Below, in pieces: positions 1-9,564 of a stretch of 64,000 bases of DNA; positions within the stretch are counted from its first letter, which is position 1, and each line of letters starts with the position of its first letter. Where the stretch lies: the NCBI GenBank assembly GCA_021204905.1, contig JAJPYN010000001.1, positions 1-64,000 of the forward strand, in the 5' to 3' direction. The stretch is from Prevotella sp. (GTDB taxonomy: Bacteria > Bacteroidota > Bacteroidia > Bacteroidales > Bacteroidaceae). Made by a program: the position numbers and the translations under genes. The notes under the pieces are model-generated. The model was not told where the DNA came from. It did no database searches and saw only the letters and a program-made list of their open reading frames with translations.

Positions 1-326
1 TGCCCGCGATTCCCCGACCTTAGTTTCCGCTTGCCCGCGCCGGGGCAATTGACAACTACAACATCGGCTCAGGCTATCGGCAACGGCGCAAAAGGTTTCC
101 CCTCGCCTTCGTTTCAATTGCATTCAATTGAATTTTGTCGTAAAATTTAACTTTTTATGCCTCGTGCCGGCGATACAAACGGGTGCATTTGTAAAATTTT
201 TGCGCAAACGTTTGCATTCTCCCCCCCCGAAAAATTAAAAATTCTTTCATGACTTTTTTGCACGTTAATACTTTTGCAACGGCTCGAAAGGGCTTTGTGA
301 AATTATAAAACCTATTTCAAAGAAGT
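1..326. other. Upstream region of the SusC gene, no gene seen
   Basis: No convincing open frame is present. The stretch is AT-rich towards its right end and carries a homopolymeric C run near 221-228. The only recognisable signal is the promoter -7 element described separately at 269-277. No anti-sigma factor or hybrid two-component regulator gene is visible in the part of the locus inside the window, so the regulator of the SusC/SusD locus, if linked, lies to the left of the edge. Confidence 0.6.
269..277 (+). promoter_or_regulatory. Bacteroidetes -7 promoter element for susC-like gene
   Basis: TACTTTTGC matches the Bacteroidetes primary sigma factor -7 consensus TAnnTTTGC, 49 bp before the ATG at 327. 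The -33 position (245-248, TTTC) is only a near match to TTTG. Inference from consensus only. Confidence 0.55.
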
Positions 327-3299
327 ATGACAAAAAAAGAAACGTGTGAGAAAAAGTGGCGGTTGCTGGCTTGTGCCGTTGCTTTGTTCATCTGTGCCGG
401 CGTCTCGGCGCAGACTGCTGTTGTAACGGGCAGGGTCCTCGACGGGGGACACGAACCCCTTATCGGTGCCAACGTTACGGAAAAAGGAACGGCGAACATG
501 GCGGTGACCAACGCCGAGGGCGATTTTTCCATCACGGTATCGTCTCCCGGAGCCGTGTTGCTGGTGAAGTACATCGGTTACAAGGACACTGAAGCCGCTG
601 CCTCTCCCGGCATGGAAATCGTCATGGAGGAGGAAAGCGGCATGCTCGACGATGTGGTGGTCATCGGCTACGGCGTTGTCAAGAAAGCGGATGCCACAGG
701 CTCGGTGACGGCCTTCAAGCCCGACGAGTTCAACAAGGGACTCCGCACCACGGCGCAGGACGCGCTCGTTGGAAAGATTGCGGGCGTCAACGTCGTGTCC
801 TCGTCCGGAGCGCCGGGTTCGGGTTCGACGATAAGAATCCGCAGCGGTGCCTCCCTCTCTGCCTCGAACGACCCGCTCATCGTCATCGACGGCGTGCCGG
901 TTGACAACTCGACAATCGAGGGCGGCAGCAACGTCAACATCATCGGCGCCATTAACCCCAACGACATAGAGACGTTCACGGTGCTCAAGGATGCCTCGGC
1001 CACGGCCATCTACGGCTCGCGCGCCTCGAACGGCGTGATAATAATCACGACGAAAAAGGGGACGGACGACAAGGTGAAACTGAATTACTCGGGCAACTTC
1101 TCGGTAAGCACCACGACGAAACGGCTGGAGACGCTCACGGGCGACGAGTTCCGGGAGTACGTGCCCACCGTCACGGGTGTTCCCTCGGGCATTTCCTTAG
1201 GAACGGAGAACACCGACTGGCAGGATGAGATCTACCGCGCCGCCTTCGGACACGAGCACAACGTCTCGGCCACGGGCAAGCTCCTGCACAACGCGCCCTA
1301 CCGCGTTTCCTTGGGATACACCAACCAGAACGGTATCGTAAAGACGAACAACTACGAGCGCTTCACCTTCTCCGGAGGCATCGCGCCCAAGTTCTTCGAC
1401 GACCACCTGACTGTTGACCTCAACCTCAAGGTCTCCTACGAAAACAACCGCAAGGTGGCCGACAGCGTGACGGAAAACGCAGTTACATACGACCCGACGC
1501 GCCCCGTCACCACGGGCGACACCTCGTCCTCGACGCAGCCCGGACTGGGATACTTCATCTGGATGAACGGCGAAAGCCCGATGGCGATACAAACCGACAA
1601 CCCCGTGGCACAGTTGGAACTGATGAACCTGCGCAACAGGATAACCCGCTCCATCGGCAACGCGGCCATATCGTACAAGGTCCACCACTTGGAGGATTTG
1701 CAACTCAATCTGAACCTTGGATATGACGTGCTCAGGAGCAAATACACCGAACGTGTGCCGGACCTTGCCGGCATGATGTACACCGCGAACATGAAGGACG
1801 GCACGGGACTCGACTACAGCTCCAAGCAGAACAAGCGCAACTACCTGCTCGATGCCTACGCCAACTACTCCCACATTTGGGACAAGCGCCACAGCTTCAG
1901 CGCCATGGCGGGTTACGGATGGCAGCATTTCTGGAAGAAGTACGTCGACACAACGCTCTCTCCCGAAGGCGAGGAACTCTTTTCTTCGACCCACACCGAG
2001 TCGGAATACTACCTCATCTCGTTCTACGGGCGTCTGAACTATTCGTATGACGAGCGCTACATGATAACGGCCACGCTGCGCTCCGACGCCTCCTCGCGCT
2101 TTTCCAAGAGCAACCGCTGGGGCGTGTTCCCCTCCGTGGCCTTAGCATGGAGAATAAGCCAAGAGGAGTTTCTAAAGGATTCCAGTGTTCTGTCAGACCT
2201 GAAACTGCGTCTCAGCTACGGACAGACGGGCCAGCAGGACATCATCAACGACTATCCGTACATGGCCACCTTCTCCGTGTCCTACCCCGAGGCCCGTTAC
2301 CAGTTCGGCGACACGTGGTACTACACCTACCGTCCCAACGGCTACGACTCGGACATAAAATGGGAGACGACAACAACGTATAATGTCGGCGTCGACTACG
2401 GATTCCTGGACAATAGGATTTACGGCTCGATTGACTACTACTACCGCAAGACGAAGGACCTATTGAACACCATCAACGTCATCTCCGGCACGAACTACTC
2501 CTCGGTTCTGACGACGAACATCGGCGAGATGAACAACAAGGGACTCGAGTTCGCGATTAACGCCGTGCCCATTGTGAACAAGGACTGGAAGTGGACCATA
2601 GGGTTCAACTACACGTGGAACGACTCGAAGATAACGAAACTGAATGTCATTGATTCCGACACCAACTTCGTGCAGACGGGTTCCATCTCCGACACGGGCA
2701 AGACTGTGCAGGTGTTCATGGTGGGCCAACGCCCCTACACTTTCTACCTGGCCAAGCAGGCGTACGACTCCGACGGCAAGCCCATAGAAGGACAATACAT
2801 ACAGGAGGACGGGTCAGTGTCGTCAACGGAGACGAAATACGCCACGGGCAAGAGCGCGCTGCCGACCTCGTATCTGGGCATCAACACGCAGCTTTCTTAC
2901 AAGAACTGGGATCTGGCCATAAGCGGACACGGCTCGTTCGGGGCCTACGTCTACAACTACGTTGCTGCCAATGATTACGTGCAGACCGTCTACTCCGACC
3001 AAGGGAACTTTTCCAACATCCTTGCCAGAACGTGGGCCACGGGCTTCCAGCAGCAACAGCTCTACTCGGATTATTTCCTCGAAAAGGGCAATTTCTTCCG
3101 CATCGACAACATAACGCTGGGATACACCTTCCCGCGCCTGTGGGACAACTACAGCTCGCTGCGCCTTACGTTCGGCGTGCAGAATGTGGCCACGATAACG
3201 GGCTATTCCGGCGTCGACCCGGAGATATACAGCGGAATAGACAGGGAAGTGTACCCCCGTCCGCGCGTGTTCTCGCTCGGTGTTAATTTGAATTTCTAA
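327..3299 (+). CDS. SusC/RagA-family TonB-linked outer-membrane transporter
   Basis: 990 residues, the normal size for SusC/RagA proteins. A signal peptide ends near SAQTA (about residue 30). A carboxypeptidase-D regulatory-like beta-sandwich follows (about 32-105, GRVLDGGHEPLIGANV). Next comes the TonB plug with the family signatures LIVIDGVPVD and ATAIYGSRASNGVIIITT (about 115-245). The rest is a 22-strand barrel ending in the aromatic FSLGVNLNF typical of outer-membrane insertion. By family knowledge it imports a large ligand through the outer membrane together with its SusD partner, powered by TonB-ExbBD. The partner starts 25 bp downstream. The ligand cannot be read from the sequence; the neighbouring phosphatase suggests a phosphorylated compound or glycan. 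Confidence 0.95.
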   Translation: MTKKETCEKKWRLLACAVALFICAGVSAQTAVVTGRVLDGGHEPLIGANVTEKGTANMAVTNAEGDFSITVSSPGAVLLVKYIGYKDTEAAASPGMEIVMEEESGMLDDVVVIGYGVVKKADATGSVTAFKPDEFNKGLRTTAQDALVGKIAGVNVVSSSGAPGSGSTIRIRSGASLSASNDPLIVIDGVPVDNSTIEGGSNVNIIGAINPNDIETFTVLKDASATAIYGSRASNGVIIITTKKGTDDKVKLNYSGNFSVSTTTKRLETLTGDEFREYVPTVTGVPSGISLGTENTDWQDEIYRAAFGHEHNVSATGKLLHNAPYRVSLGYTNQNGIVKTNNYERFTFSGGIAPKFFDDHLTVDLNLKVSYENNRKVADSVTENAVTYDPTRPVTTGDTSSSTQPGLGYFIWMNGESPMAIQTDNPVAQLELMNLRNRITRSIGNAAISYKVHHLEDLQLNLNLGYDVLRSKYTERVPDLAGMMYTANMKDGTGLDYSSKQNKRNYLLDAYANYSHIWDKRHSFSAMAGYGWQHFWKKYVDTTLSPEGEELFSSTHTESEYYLISFYGRLNYSYDERYMITATLRSDASSRFSKSNRWGVFPSVALAWRISQEEFLKDSSVLSDLKLRLSYGQTGQQDIINDYPYMATFSVSYPEARYQFGDTWYYTYRPNGYDSDIKWETTTTYNVGVDYGFLDNRIYGSIDYYYRKTKDLLNTINVISGTNYSSVLTTNIGEMNNKGLEFAINAVPIVNKDWKWTIGFNYTWNDSKITKLNVIDSDTNFVQTGSISDTGKTVQVFMVGQRPYTFYLAKQAYDSDGKPIEGQYIQEDGSVSSTETKYATGKSALPTSYLGINTQLSYKNWDLAISGHGSFGAYVYNYVAANDYVQTVYSDQGNFSNILARTWATGFQQQQLYSDYFLEKGNFFRIDNITLGYTFPRLWDNYSSLRLTFGVQNVATITGYSGVDPEIYSGIDREVYPRPRVFSLGVNLNF

Positions 3300-3324
3300 C
3301 GGTAAACCAACATATTTGAGCAAC

Positions 3325-5013
3325 ATGAAAAAGATAACAGCATACATATTCACGCTCTTGTGCGCGGCCCTGTCCCTCGTCTCCTGCGTGGGCGATTTGG
3401 ACACCATGCCGCTGGACGACAACCAGCTGGTAAGCGAACAAGTGTACCAGACGAAAGAGGGTTACCTCGGAGTATTGGCCAAATGCTACGCCTCGCTCAT
3501 CCTCACCGGACAGCAGGGCGGCGACGGCGGCGACGGCGACCTCGAAGATGCCAACGAGGGTTACTCCGGGTACATCCGCCTGCTTTTCTACCTCGAGGAG
3601 CTTCCCACGGACGCTTTCCTCATGCCATCGACCTCGAACGGCCTTCGTTACTGCCTCAACCTGCAATGGACTCCCTCTAACGCCTCCGTTGTGGAATGGA
3701 CGTACCAGCGTCTTTACATGAGCATCGCCTACTGCAACGAGCTTCTGCGCGAATGCACGGAGAGCAAGCTGCAGAGCCGCGGGCTTTGGGACGAGATGAA
3801 AAACGACTACGAAGCATACCGCGCTGAGGTGCGTCTCATCCGCGCCTACTGCTACGCCGAGTTGTGCGACCTCTTCGGTGCCGTGCCATACGTCGACGAG
3901 GATACGGGCGTGAAGGACCTTCCCGAGCAGTACACGCGCAAGCAGATTTTCGAATACGCCGAGAGCGAACTTCTGGCCATCGAGAACGACCTTGCCGCTC
4001 CCGGGGCCAACGAGTACGGACGCGTGGATCGTGTGGCCGAGTGGTTCCTCCTGGCCAGGATGTACCTCAACGCCGAGACGTGGATTGGCGAGGACCGTTA
4101 CACGGACGCCTACACCTATGCAAAGAAGGTGATTTCCGACGGCACTTACCCGTTGGCCGATGACTACCGCCAGATTTTCCTTGCCGACAACAACACCTGC
4201 AAGGAGATTATCTGGCCGCTCGTGCAGGACGGGCTTTATGCCCAGAGTTCCGCCGGCACAAACTTCTACGTCAAGGCTTTCGTCAACAGCGTTATGGACG
4301 AGCTGTACCAGACCGGGGTGGAGTCCCGCGGATGGGGCAACGTCAGAGCCAAGACCACGCTCGTGGATTTCTTCGACGAGGATGACGTAATGTTCGATGT
4401 CAACGACACATGGGGCGACAATAAGAAAGACAAGCGCGCCCAATTCATGACCGCCTTGGAGGATCAGACGAAGGAGACCTGGGACGAGAATCTCGATATG
4501 ACGAGCACCTTCACCAACGGTTACGGGTACATCAAGTGGCGTAACGTGACAAAAGACGACGAACTCTGCGCCTCGGGAGCGGCGTACACATCGATTGACT
4601 TTCCGCTGTTCCGCACGGCCGACGCTTACCTCATGGCTGCCGAGGCTATACTGCGCGGGGCCGGCGGAGGCTCGAAGTCCGAGGCTCTGGAGTACGTGAA
4701 CAAAGTGCGCGCCCGCGCCTACATGTCCGACGAATACGCCAAGACGGGCGTGCGCTCCGACGTGTCGGGCAAAATAAGCGAGAGCGAGCTGACCCTGGAT
4801 TTCATCCTCGACGAGCGCCAGCGCGAACTGGCATCGGAGTGCGTGCGCCGCACAGATTTGATACGCTTCGGCAAGTTCACGAAGGGATACAACTGGGACT
4901 GGAAAGACGGCGAGCGTCTGGGACGTGACGTGGACGACAAATACAAACTGTTCCCGATACCGGAGAGCGAGATGATAAACAACCCGACTCTGGTGCAGAA
5001 CGAAGGATATTGA
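3325..5013 (+). CDS. SusD/RagB-family surface nutrient-binding lipoprotein
   Basis: About 562 residues. I place the start at the ATG at 3325 (MKKITAYIF), because the upstream TTG at 3316 adds only three residues before a textbook lipoprotein signal peptide ending LSLVSC. The RagB/SusD helical TPR-like scaffold is recognisable from YRAEVRLIRAYCYAELCDLFG and the C-terminal LDERQRELASECVRRTDLIRFGKF segment. The mature lipoprotein should sit on the cell surface as the lid of the SusC barrel encoded immediately upstream, and capture ligand. It is almost certainly co-transcribed with the SusC gene. Confidence 0.93.
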   Translation: MKKITAYIFTLLCAALSLVSCVGDLDTMPLDDNQLVSEQVYQTKEGYLGVLAKCYASLILTGQQGGDGGDGDLEDANEGYSGYIRLLFYLEELPTDAFLMPSTSNGLRYCLNLQWTPSNASVVEWTYQRLYMSIAYCNELLRECTESKLQSRGLWDEMKNDYEAYRAEVRLIRAYCYAELCDLFGAVPYVDEDTGVKDLPEQYTRKQIFEYAESELLAIENDLAAPGANEYGRVDRVAEWFLLARMYLNAETWIGEDRYTDAYTYAKKVISDGTYPLADDYRQIFLADNNTCKEIIWPLVQDGLYAQSSAGTNFYVKAFVNSVMDELYQTGVESRGWGNVRAKTTLVDFFDEDDVMFDVNDTWGDNKKDKRAQFMTALEDQTKETWDENLDMTSTFTNGYGYIKWRNVTKDDELCASGAAYTSIDFPLFRTADAYLMAAEAILRGAGGGSKSEALEYVNKVRARAYMSDEYAKTGVRSDVSGKISESELTLDFILDERQRELASECVRRTDLIRFGKFTKGYNWDWKDGERLGRDVDDKYKLFPIPESEMINNPTLVQNEGY

Positions 5014-5068
5014 ATTCTTAGCCCAACACCTGCCGGGACGCATTCTTCTGGCAAACACGAAAAGCGGA

Positions 5069-6361
5069 ATGAGATTACGCTTCATCATCAATAATATTTT
5101 ATTAGTCACCTTGTTAGCGGTCTGTGTGCTCTTTTGCAGTGCGCAGACCTCTTTCAAGGAGATGTCCGCAGACTTGAATCTCTCCGGCGGGGTATACTTA
5201 GCCTATCCCGTTCCAACCGCCCCGCAGACAGCCGCCCCGGAGGGCTACCGTCCCTTTTACATCTCCCACTACGGCCGGCACGGCTCGCGTTATCTTATCG
5301 GCGACGAGGACTACAAATGGCTGGTGGATCTTTTCGCTACGGCCGACAGCGTGAACGCCCTGACGCCGCTGGGAACCGATGTTTACCGGCGTCTGACGCT
5401 GGTGTGGCACGAGGCCGAGGGTCACGGGGGCGACCTTTCCTCTGTCGGAGTAAGGCAGGAACAAGGCATCGCCGAACGAATGTACGCCTCTTTACCGGAG
5501 GTGTTCCCTCCCGGCGCCGCGGTCTCGGCCCGTTCGACGGTGTCGCTTCGCTGCGCGATGAGTATGGCGGCCTTCGGCGATAAACTCAAGGAACTTAGTC
5601 CCAGGATACACATCTCGTACGAGGCGAGTCAGAAATATATGGGCTACATGAACTTTCATACCGAGGCCTCGAATCTGTTCACGGCCGACGACGGACCATG
5701 GGCAGAGGAGTACAGAAAGTTTGCGGAAAGCCACACGAAGGCGGACCGCCTGACCGCATCGCTCTTTTCCTCCGAAGATTTCATCCTGAAACGCGTCAAT
5801 CCGAGCGATTTGATGTGGGGGCTTTACTGGGTGGCAAGCGGCATGCAGGACATAGAGACAGACGTGTCGTTTTACGACATCTTCCTTCCGGAGGAACTGT
5901 TCGACCTCTGGCAGTGCAACAATTATCGCTTTTACGTGTGCAACGCCAACCACGCTGCAGGCAAGGGAATTGTGACGGCCAACGCCGTGCCTTTGCTGCG
6001 CAACATACTCTCCGGTGCCGACGAGGCGGTTGCGGGACGGGGAGAGGCTGCAACGCTCCGTTTCGGCCACGACGGCAACCTCATCCCGTTGCTTGCCCTG
6101 ATGGAAGTGGAGAATTTCAACGTGTCTGCGGAGGACCCGTACGAGGTGTACAAAGTGTGGTGCGACTTCCGCGCCGCGCCCATGGCCGCAAACCTGCAAC
6201 TCGTCTTTTTCCGCAAGGACGGCGGCACGGCGGATGATGTTCTTGTCAAGGTGCTTCACAACGAAACGGAAGTGCACATCCCGGTCGAAACGGATTGCTT
6301 TCCGTTCTACCGCTGGAGCGATGTGCGACGTTTCTACAAAGGCATCGCCGGAGATTGGTGA
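5069..6361 (+). CDS. Secreted histidine acid phosphatase (phytase/MINPP-like)
   Basis: 430 residues with a signal peptide ending near CSAQTS (residues 1-27). The catalytic RHGxR motif is present as YGRHGSRYL (about residues 70-78), and the distal HD-type proton-donor motif appears as RFGHDGN near residue 331. This pairing defines branch-2 histidine acid phosphatases, which include phytases and multiple inositol-polyphosphate phosphatases of gut Bacteroides. The gene starts 55 bp after the SusD stop on the same strand, so it probably belongs to the same uptake locus and dephosphorylates the imported or surface-bound ligand in the periplasm or outer membrane. Substrate specificity (phytate, sugar phosphate, phosphoglycan) cannot be decided here. 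Confidence 0.85.
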   Translation: MRLRFIINNILLVTLLAVCVLFCSAQTSFKEMSADLNLSGGVYLAYPVPTAPQTAAPEGYRPFYISHYGRHGSRYLIGDEDYKWLVDLFATADSVNALTPLGTDVYRRLTLVWHEAEGHGGDLSSVGVRQEQGIAERMYASLPEVFPPGAAVSARSTVSLRCAMSMAAFGDKLKELSPRIHISYEASQKYMGYMNFHTEASNLFTADDGPWAEEYRKFAESHTKADRLTASLFSSEDFILKRVNPSDLMWGLYWVASGMQDIETDVSFYDIFLPEELFDLWQCNNYRFYVCNANHAAGKGIVTANAVPLLRNILSGADEAVAGRGEAATLRFGHDGNLIPLLALMEVENFNVSAEDPYEVYKVWCDFRAAPMAANLQLVFFRKDGGTADDVLVKVLHNETEVHIPVETDCFPFYRWSDVRRFYKGIAGDW

Positions 6362-6563
6362 GGCTTCCGGGGCGATCGTTCGTTGATGATGCGAGCCAAA
6401 TTGTCAGTAGGATACGGCAGATACAAGTTTCCCGCCCGGAGCGGGGAGTTCCTGTAAAAGGATGAACAACGAAAAACCAATATCAAGCCAAGAGATGCCA
6501 ACCCTTGTGATACAATTGGGGACAATCAAAAAATTTTAGTTAAAATTCCGGCTATAATTCAGG

Positions 6564-7133
6564 CTAAAATTTCAGTTGCAGGTGGCGCATGGGATGCCCG
6601 CCCCAGACGGCATCATTCTCGTAGGCGAACCCGAGCTTTTTGTACAGGCTTTCCGCGCGCGGATTATTTTTATCCACAAGCAATCCCACGGCGGGGAGGC
6701 GCATCGTTTCCGCTTTCTCGATGGTTGCTTTCAGCAATGCCGTGGCGATGCCTTTGCCGCGCTGCTCGGGCTTGACGGCGAGGCTGTCGATGTACAGTTC
6801 GCCGGGGGTTGTCTCGTCGTCCATCCCCCTGAGGTCGCGCCCGCATTTTTCGCGCATGAGGTCGATGAACGGTTGTCGCAGCGCGCGCAATTGGGCGCCG
6901 TCGTAGGAGACGCAGATGCCGAGCAGCTGGCCGCCATCGCCTGTTGCTGCGAGCGTGTTGCGGAAGCTGTACTGCGAATTGCCGGCCGCGACGAGGGCGG
7001 TGAGGACGTCGTGAAAATCGTCGAGCGTGCGGTTCGGTCCGGCGAAAAAGCGGCAACAATCGGGGCTCATCGCGGTCATTATCAGGCTTGCTACGGCTGC
7101 GGCTTGCGAGCGTTTCGCGCGGGTGATTTCCAT
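6564..7133 (-). CDS. GNAT-family N-acetyltransferase
   Basis: 189 residues. The acetyl-CoA binding core of the Gcn5-related fold is clear: LYIDSLAVKPEQRGKGIATALL (motif A with the Q/RxxGxG/A loop, about residues 113-134), followed by LLVDKNNPRAESLYKKLGF (motif B). The acceptor substrate is unknown. It lies 42 bp downstream of priA on the same strand and is probably co-transcribed with it. The spacer holds a small hairpin (7146-7166, TTGTAAA and TTTACAA arms) with no T tract. Confidence 0.85.
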   Translation of the reverse strand: MEITRAKRSQAAAVASLIMTAMSPDCCRFFAGPNRTLDDFHDVLTALVAAGNSQYSFRNTLAATGDGGQLLGICVSYDGAQLRALRQPFIDLMREKCGRDLRGMDDETTPGELYIDSLAVKPEQRGKGIATALLKATIEKAETMRLPAVGLLVDKNNPRAESLYKKLGFAYENDAVWGGHPMRHLQLKF

Positions 7134-7175
7134 TAGCTTTTCAGTTTGTAAAATGTTGATTTACAACAAGTTAAC

Positions 7176-9440
7176 TTACAACGGATCGACATCGAACAGG
7201 ATTGTTGCGGCGGCGAAACGCTTGTCTTTCAGCAGTTCGGTTTTTGCTTGCCGCAACAGTGCTCTCACTCCGGGCAGCGCGGTGTTCGTTTCGATTTTGA
7301 GCATGACGGTGCGGATGTGCTGCTTTTTGACGCGCGCCACCGACGGTTTGTCCGGGCCGAGCACGCTGTTGCCGAGCGTGGTTCTCAGTCGCGCCGCGAG
7401 GGTGTCCGCCGCCGTTTGCACGCAGGACTCTTTGCTGTGGCGCAGTTCGATGCGGATGATGTGCGAGAAGGGCGGGTAGCGGAAGTACTCGCGCTCGGCG
7501 GCGGTGTCGCGGTAGAACGCGCCGTAATCGCAGCCGACGATTTGTTTTATTACGGGCAGATCGGGGTTTTTCGTTTGCAGGAACACCTTTCCCCGCTGCC
7601 CTTTCCTTCCCGCGCGGCCGCTCACCTGCGTCATCATCTGGAAGGCTTGCTCGTAGGCGCGGAAATCGGGTTTGTTGAGCAGCGTGTCGGCGTCGATGAT
7701 GCCCACGACAGCCACGTGGTCGAAGTCGAGCCCTTTGGTTACCATCTGCGTGCCGACGAGCACGTTTGTCCGTTGCGCCGCGAAATCGTCGAGGATGCGG
7801 TTGTATGCACCCATGGAGCGTGTGCTGTCGAGGTCCATCCGCGCGATGCGTGCTTCGGGGAATGCGGCAAGGATTTCGTCTTCGACGCGTTCGGTGCCGA
7901 GCCCTTTGTTTATTAAGTCTCTGCCGCCGCACGCCGGGCAGATGTCGGGTATGGCGAAGGTGCGGCCGCAGTAGTGGCACGACAGCAGGTTGAGCGTGCG
8001 GTGTGGGGTGAGGGCGACGTCGCAGTCGGTGCATCGCGGCACCCATCCGCAGGCTTTGCATTCCACTTCGCGCGACCAGCCGCGTCGGTTTTGGAAAAGG
8101 ATGACCTGCCTGTTGCCGGCTAATGCTTGGCGTATGGCGGCGTACAGCTGCGGCGAGAGGTTGCCGTGCATCATCTTCCTCCGTCGCAGGTCGTTCACGT
8201 CGACCACCTCAATCTCGGGCAGCGCCATCCCTTCGTGGCGTGTGGTGAGGCGCACGAGGCCGTACTTGCCCGTGAGCGCGTTGCGATAGCTCTCCATCGA
8301 CGGCGTGGCGGTGCCGAGCAGCGTTTTCGCCCCCGACAGTTTTGCCAACATCAGTGCGGCGGAGCGTGCGTGATAGCGCGGCGTGGGTTCTTGTTGCTTA
8401 AAGCTGCTTTCGTGCTCTTCGTCGATGATGACGAGGCCGAGTTTTTGGAAGGGCAGGAACATCGCTGAGCGCGCGCCGAGGATGATTTTGCAAGGCGAAG
8501 AGGACAGTTGCCGCTGCCATAATTCCACGCGCTGGGCGTCGCTGTAACGCGAGTGGTAGATGCCGAGGTTGTCGCCGAAGACGCGTTTGAGCCGCTGCAT
8601 TATTTGCACGGTGAGGGCTATCTCCGGCAGGAGGTAAAGCACCTGCTCGCCGCGCGCTATGGCCTTGCGGATGAGGTGGATGTAGATCTCCGTTTTGCCG
8701 GATGAGGTGATGCCGTGGAGCAGTACGGCGGGCTTGGTTTCGAACTGCCTGCAAATATCGCTGAACGCCTTTTCCTGCGCTGCCGAGAGAGGGTTGATGT
8801 TTTCTTCGTGCAGGCTGGCGGCAACGTTAAGCCGGGCGGGCTCGCGCTTGAATGTTTCGAGGATGCCTTTCGCGCAAAGAGCAGTAACAACGGCGAGATT
8901 GGCGTGCGCCGAGAGCAGTTCTTCGCGCGAAATATCGTTCGGTTTGGTGCAGTTGCCGGAAAGATAATTTTCCCATTGGCTCAGTTCGAGATAAGCTTCA
9001 AACGCTTCCAACTGCTTTCGCGCGCGAACAAGCTTTTCCTTTGCCGCCTTTATCGCTTCAACATTTTGAAAATCTTTCGCCAGAGAAACGAAGGTCTCCA
9101 TTCGCGGGCGGTAACCCTCTTCGGCCTTCAGCCCCGCGGGCAGCGCAGCCTTGTACACCTCGCCGACGGGCGCGAGATAATAGTCGGCGATCCATTGCCA
9201 CAGCTGCAACTGCACGGGCAAAAGGACCGGCGCGGCGTCGGGCACGGCGAGGATGTCGCGCACCTTAAACCCGGGCTTCTCGTCGTGGCAGCGCGCGACA
9301 ATGGCCGTGTAGGTCTTCGTCTTGCCCAGCGGCACCACCACGCGGCGGCCCGTGAGCTCTTCATGCCGCCACTGCTCGGGCACGGAATACGTGAAGCAGC
9401 CCTCTAAGGGCAAGGGCAATATGACGTCGGCATAGTTCAA
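7176..9440 (-). CDS. priA: Primosomal protein N' (replication restart helicase PriA)
   Basis: 754 residues, normal for PriA. The N-terminal 3'-DNA-binding domain is followed by a superfamily 2 helicase core: Walker A HGITSSGKTEIY (about residue 243), the DEEH box (VIIDEEHESSF, about 335), and helicase motifs LLGTATPS and VSGRAGRKGQRG. Between the two helicase lobes lies the PriA zinc module with four CxxC pairs (about 459-505). PriA recognises stalled forks and D-loops and reloads the replicative helicase. The start MNYADVILPLPL is the usual PriA N-terminus. An unusual repeat-rich spacer precedes the gene. Confidence 0.97.
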   Translation of the reverse strand: MNYADVILPLPLEGCFTYSVPEQWRHEELTGRRVVVPLGKTKTYTAIVARCHDEKPGFKVRDILAVPDAAPVLLPVQLQLWQWIADYYLAPVGEVYKAALPAGLKAEEGYRPRMETFVSLAKDFQNVEAIKAAKEKLVRARKQLEAFEAYLELSQWENYLSGNCTKPNDISREELLSAHANLAVVTALCAKGILETFKREPARLNVAASLHEENINPLSAAQEKAFSDICRQFETKPAVLLHGITSSGKTEIYIHLIRKAIARGEQVLYLLPEIALTVQIMQRLKRVFGDNLGIYHSRYSDAQRVELWQRQLSSSPCKIILGARSAMFLPFQKLGLVIIDEEHESSFKQQEPTPRYHARSAALMLAKLSGAKTLLGTATPSMESYRNALTGKYGLVRLTTRHEGMALPEIEVVDVNDLRRRKMMHGNLSPQLYAAIRQALAGNRQVILFQNRRGWSREVECKACGWVPRCTDCDVALTPHRTLNLLSCHYCGRTFAIPDICPACGGRDLINKGLGTERVEDEILAAFPEARIARMDLDSTRSMGAYNRILDDFAAQRTNVLVGTQMVTKGLDFDHVAVVGIIDADTLLNKPDFRAYEQAFQMMTQVSGRAGRKGQRGKVFLQTKNPDLPVIKQIVGCDYGAFYRDTAAEREYFRYPPFSHIIRIELRHSKESCVQTAADTLAARLRTTLGNSVLGPDKPSVARVKKQHIRTVMLKIETNTALPGVRALLRQAKTELLKDKRFAAATILFDVDPL

Positions 9441-9446
9441 GGAAGC

Positions 9447-9545
9447 GGGGGTGCTTAAAATTGCAGCGGTTGCTTAGGAATACTTGCAGCTTTTGCTTGA
9501 AAAATAATCGAAGCTGTCGCTTAAAATTAAAGCTGTTGCTTAAAA
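9447..9545. repeat. Irregular short direct repeats before priA
   Basis: Four imperfect copies of a 14-bp motif (consensus GCAGCTGTTGCTTA followed by A-rich DNA) start at 9463, 9486, 9510 and 9529, and a truncated TGCTTAAAA copy begins at 9452. Spacing is 19-24 bp. They fill the gap between the stop of the outer-membrane protein gene and the start of priA, both on the minus strand. No open frame or terminator with a T tract is evident. Confidence 0.6.
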
Positions 9546-9564
9546 AATTGCCGTTGGCGAAGGG

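Noticed and set aside
42..58. 17-bp exact inverted match to 10348-10364 (core CAATTGACAACTA)
   Set aside because: A 17-bp match is near what chance allows in 64 kb, and the flanks do not extend the similarity convincingly.
3283..5157. 624-codon minus-strand frame opposite the SusD gene
   Set aside because: Mirror of a strongly supported SusD gene, without a signal or domain.
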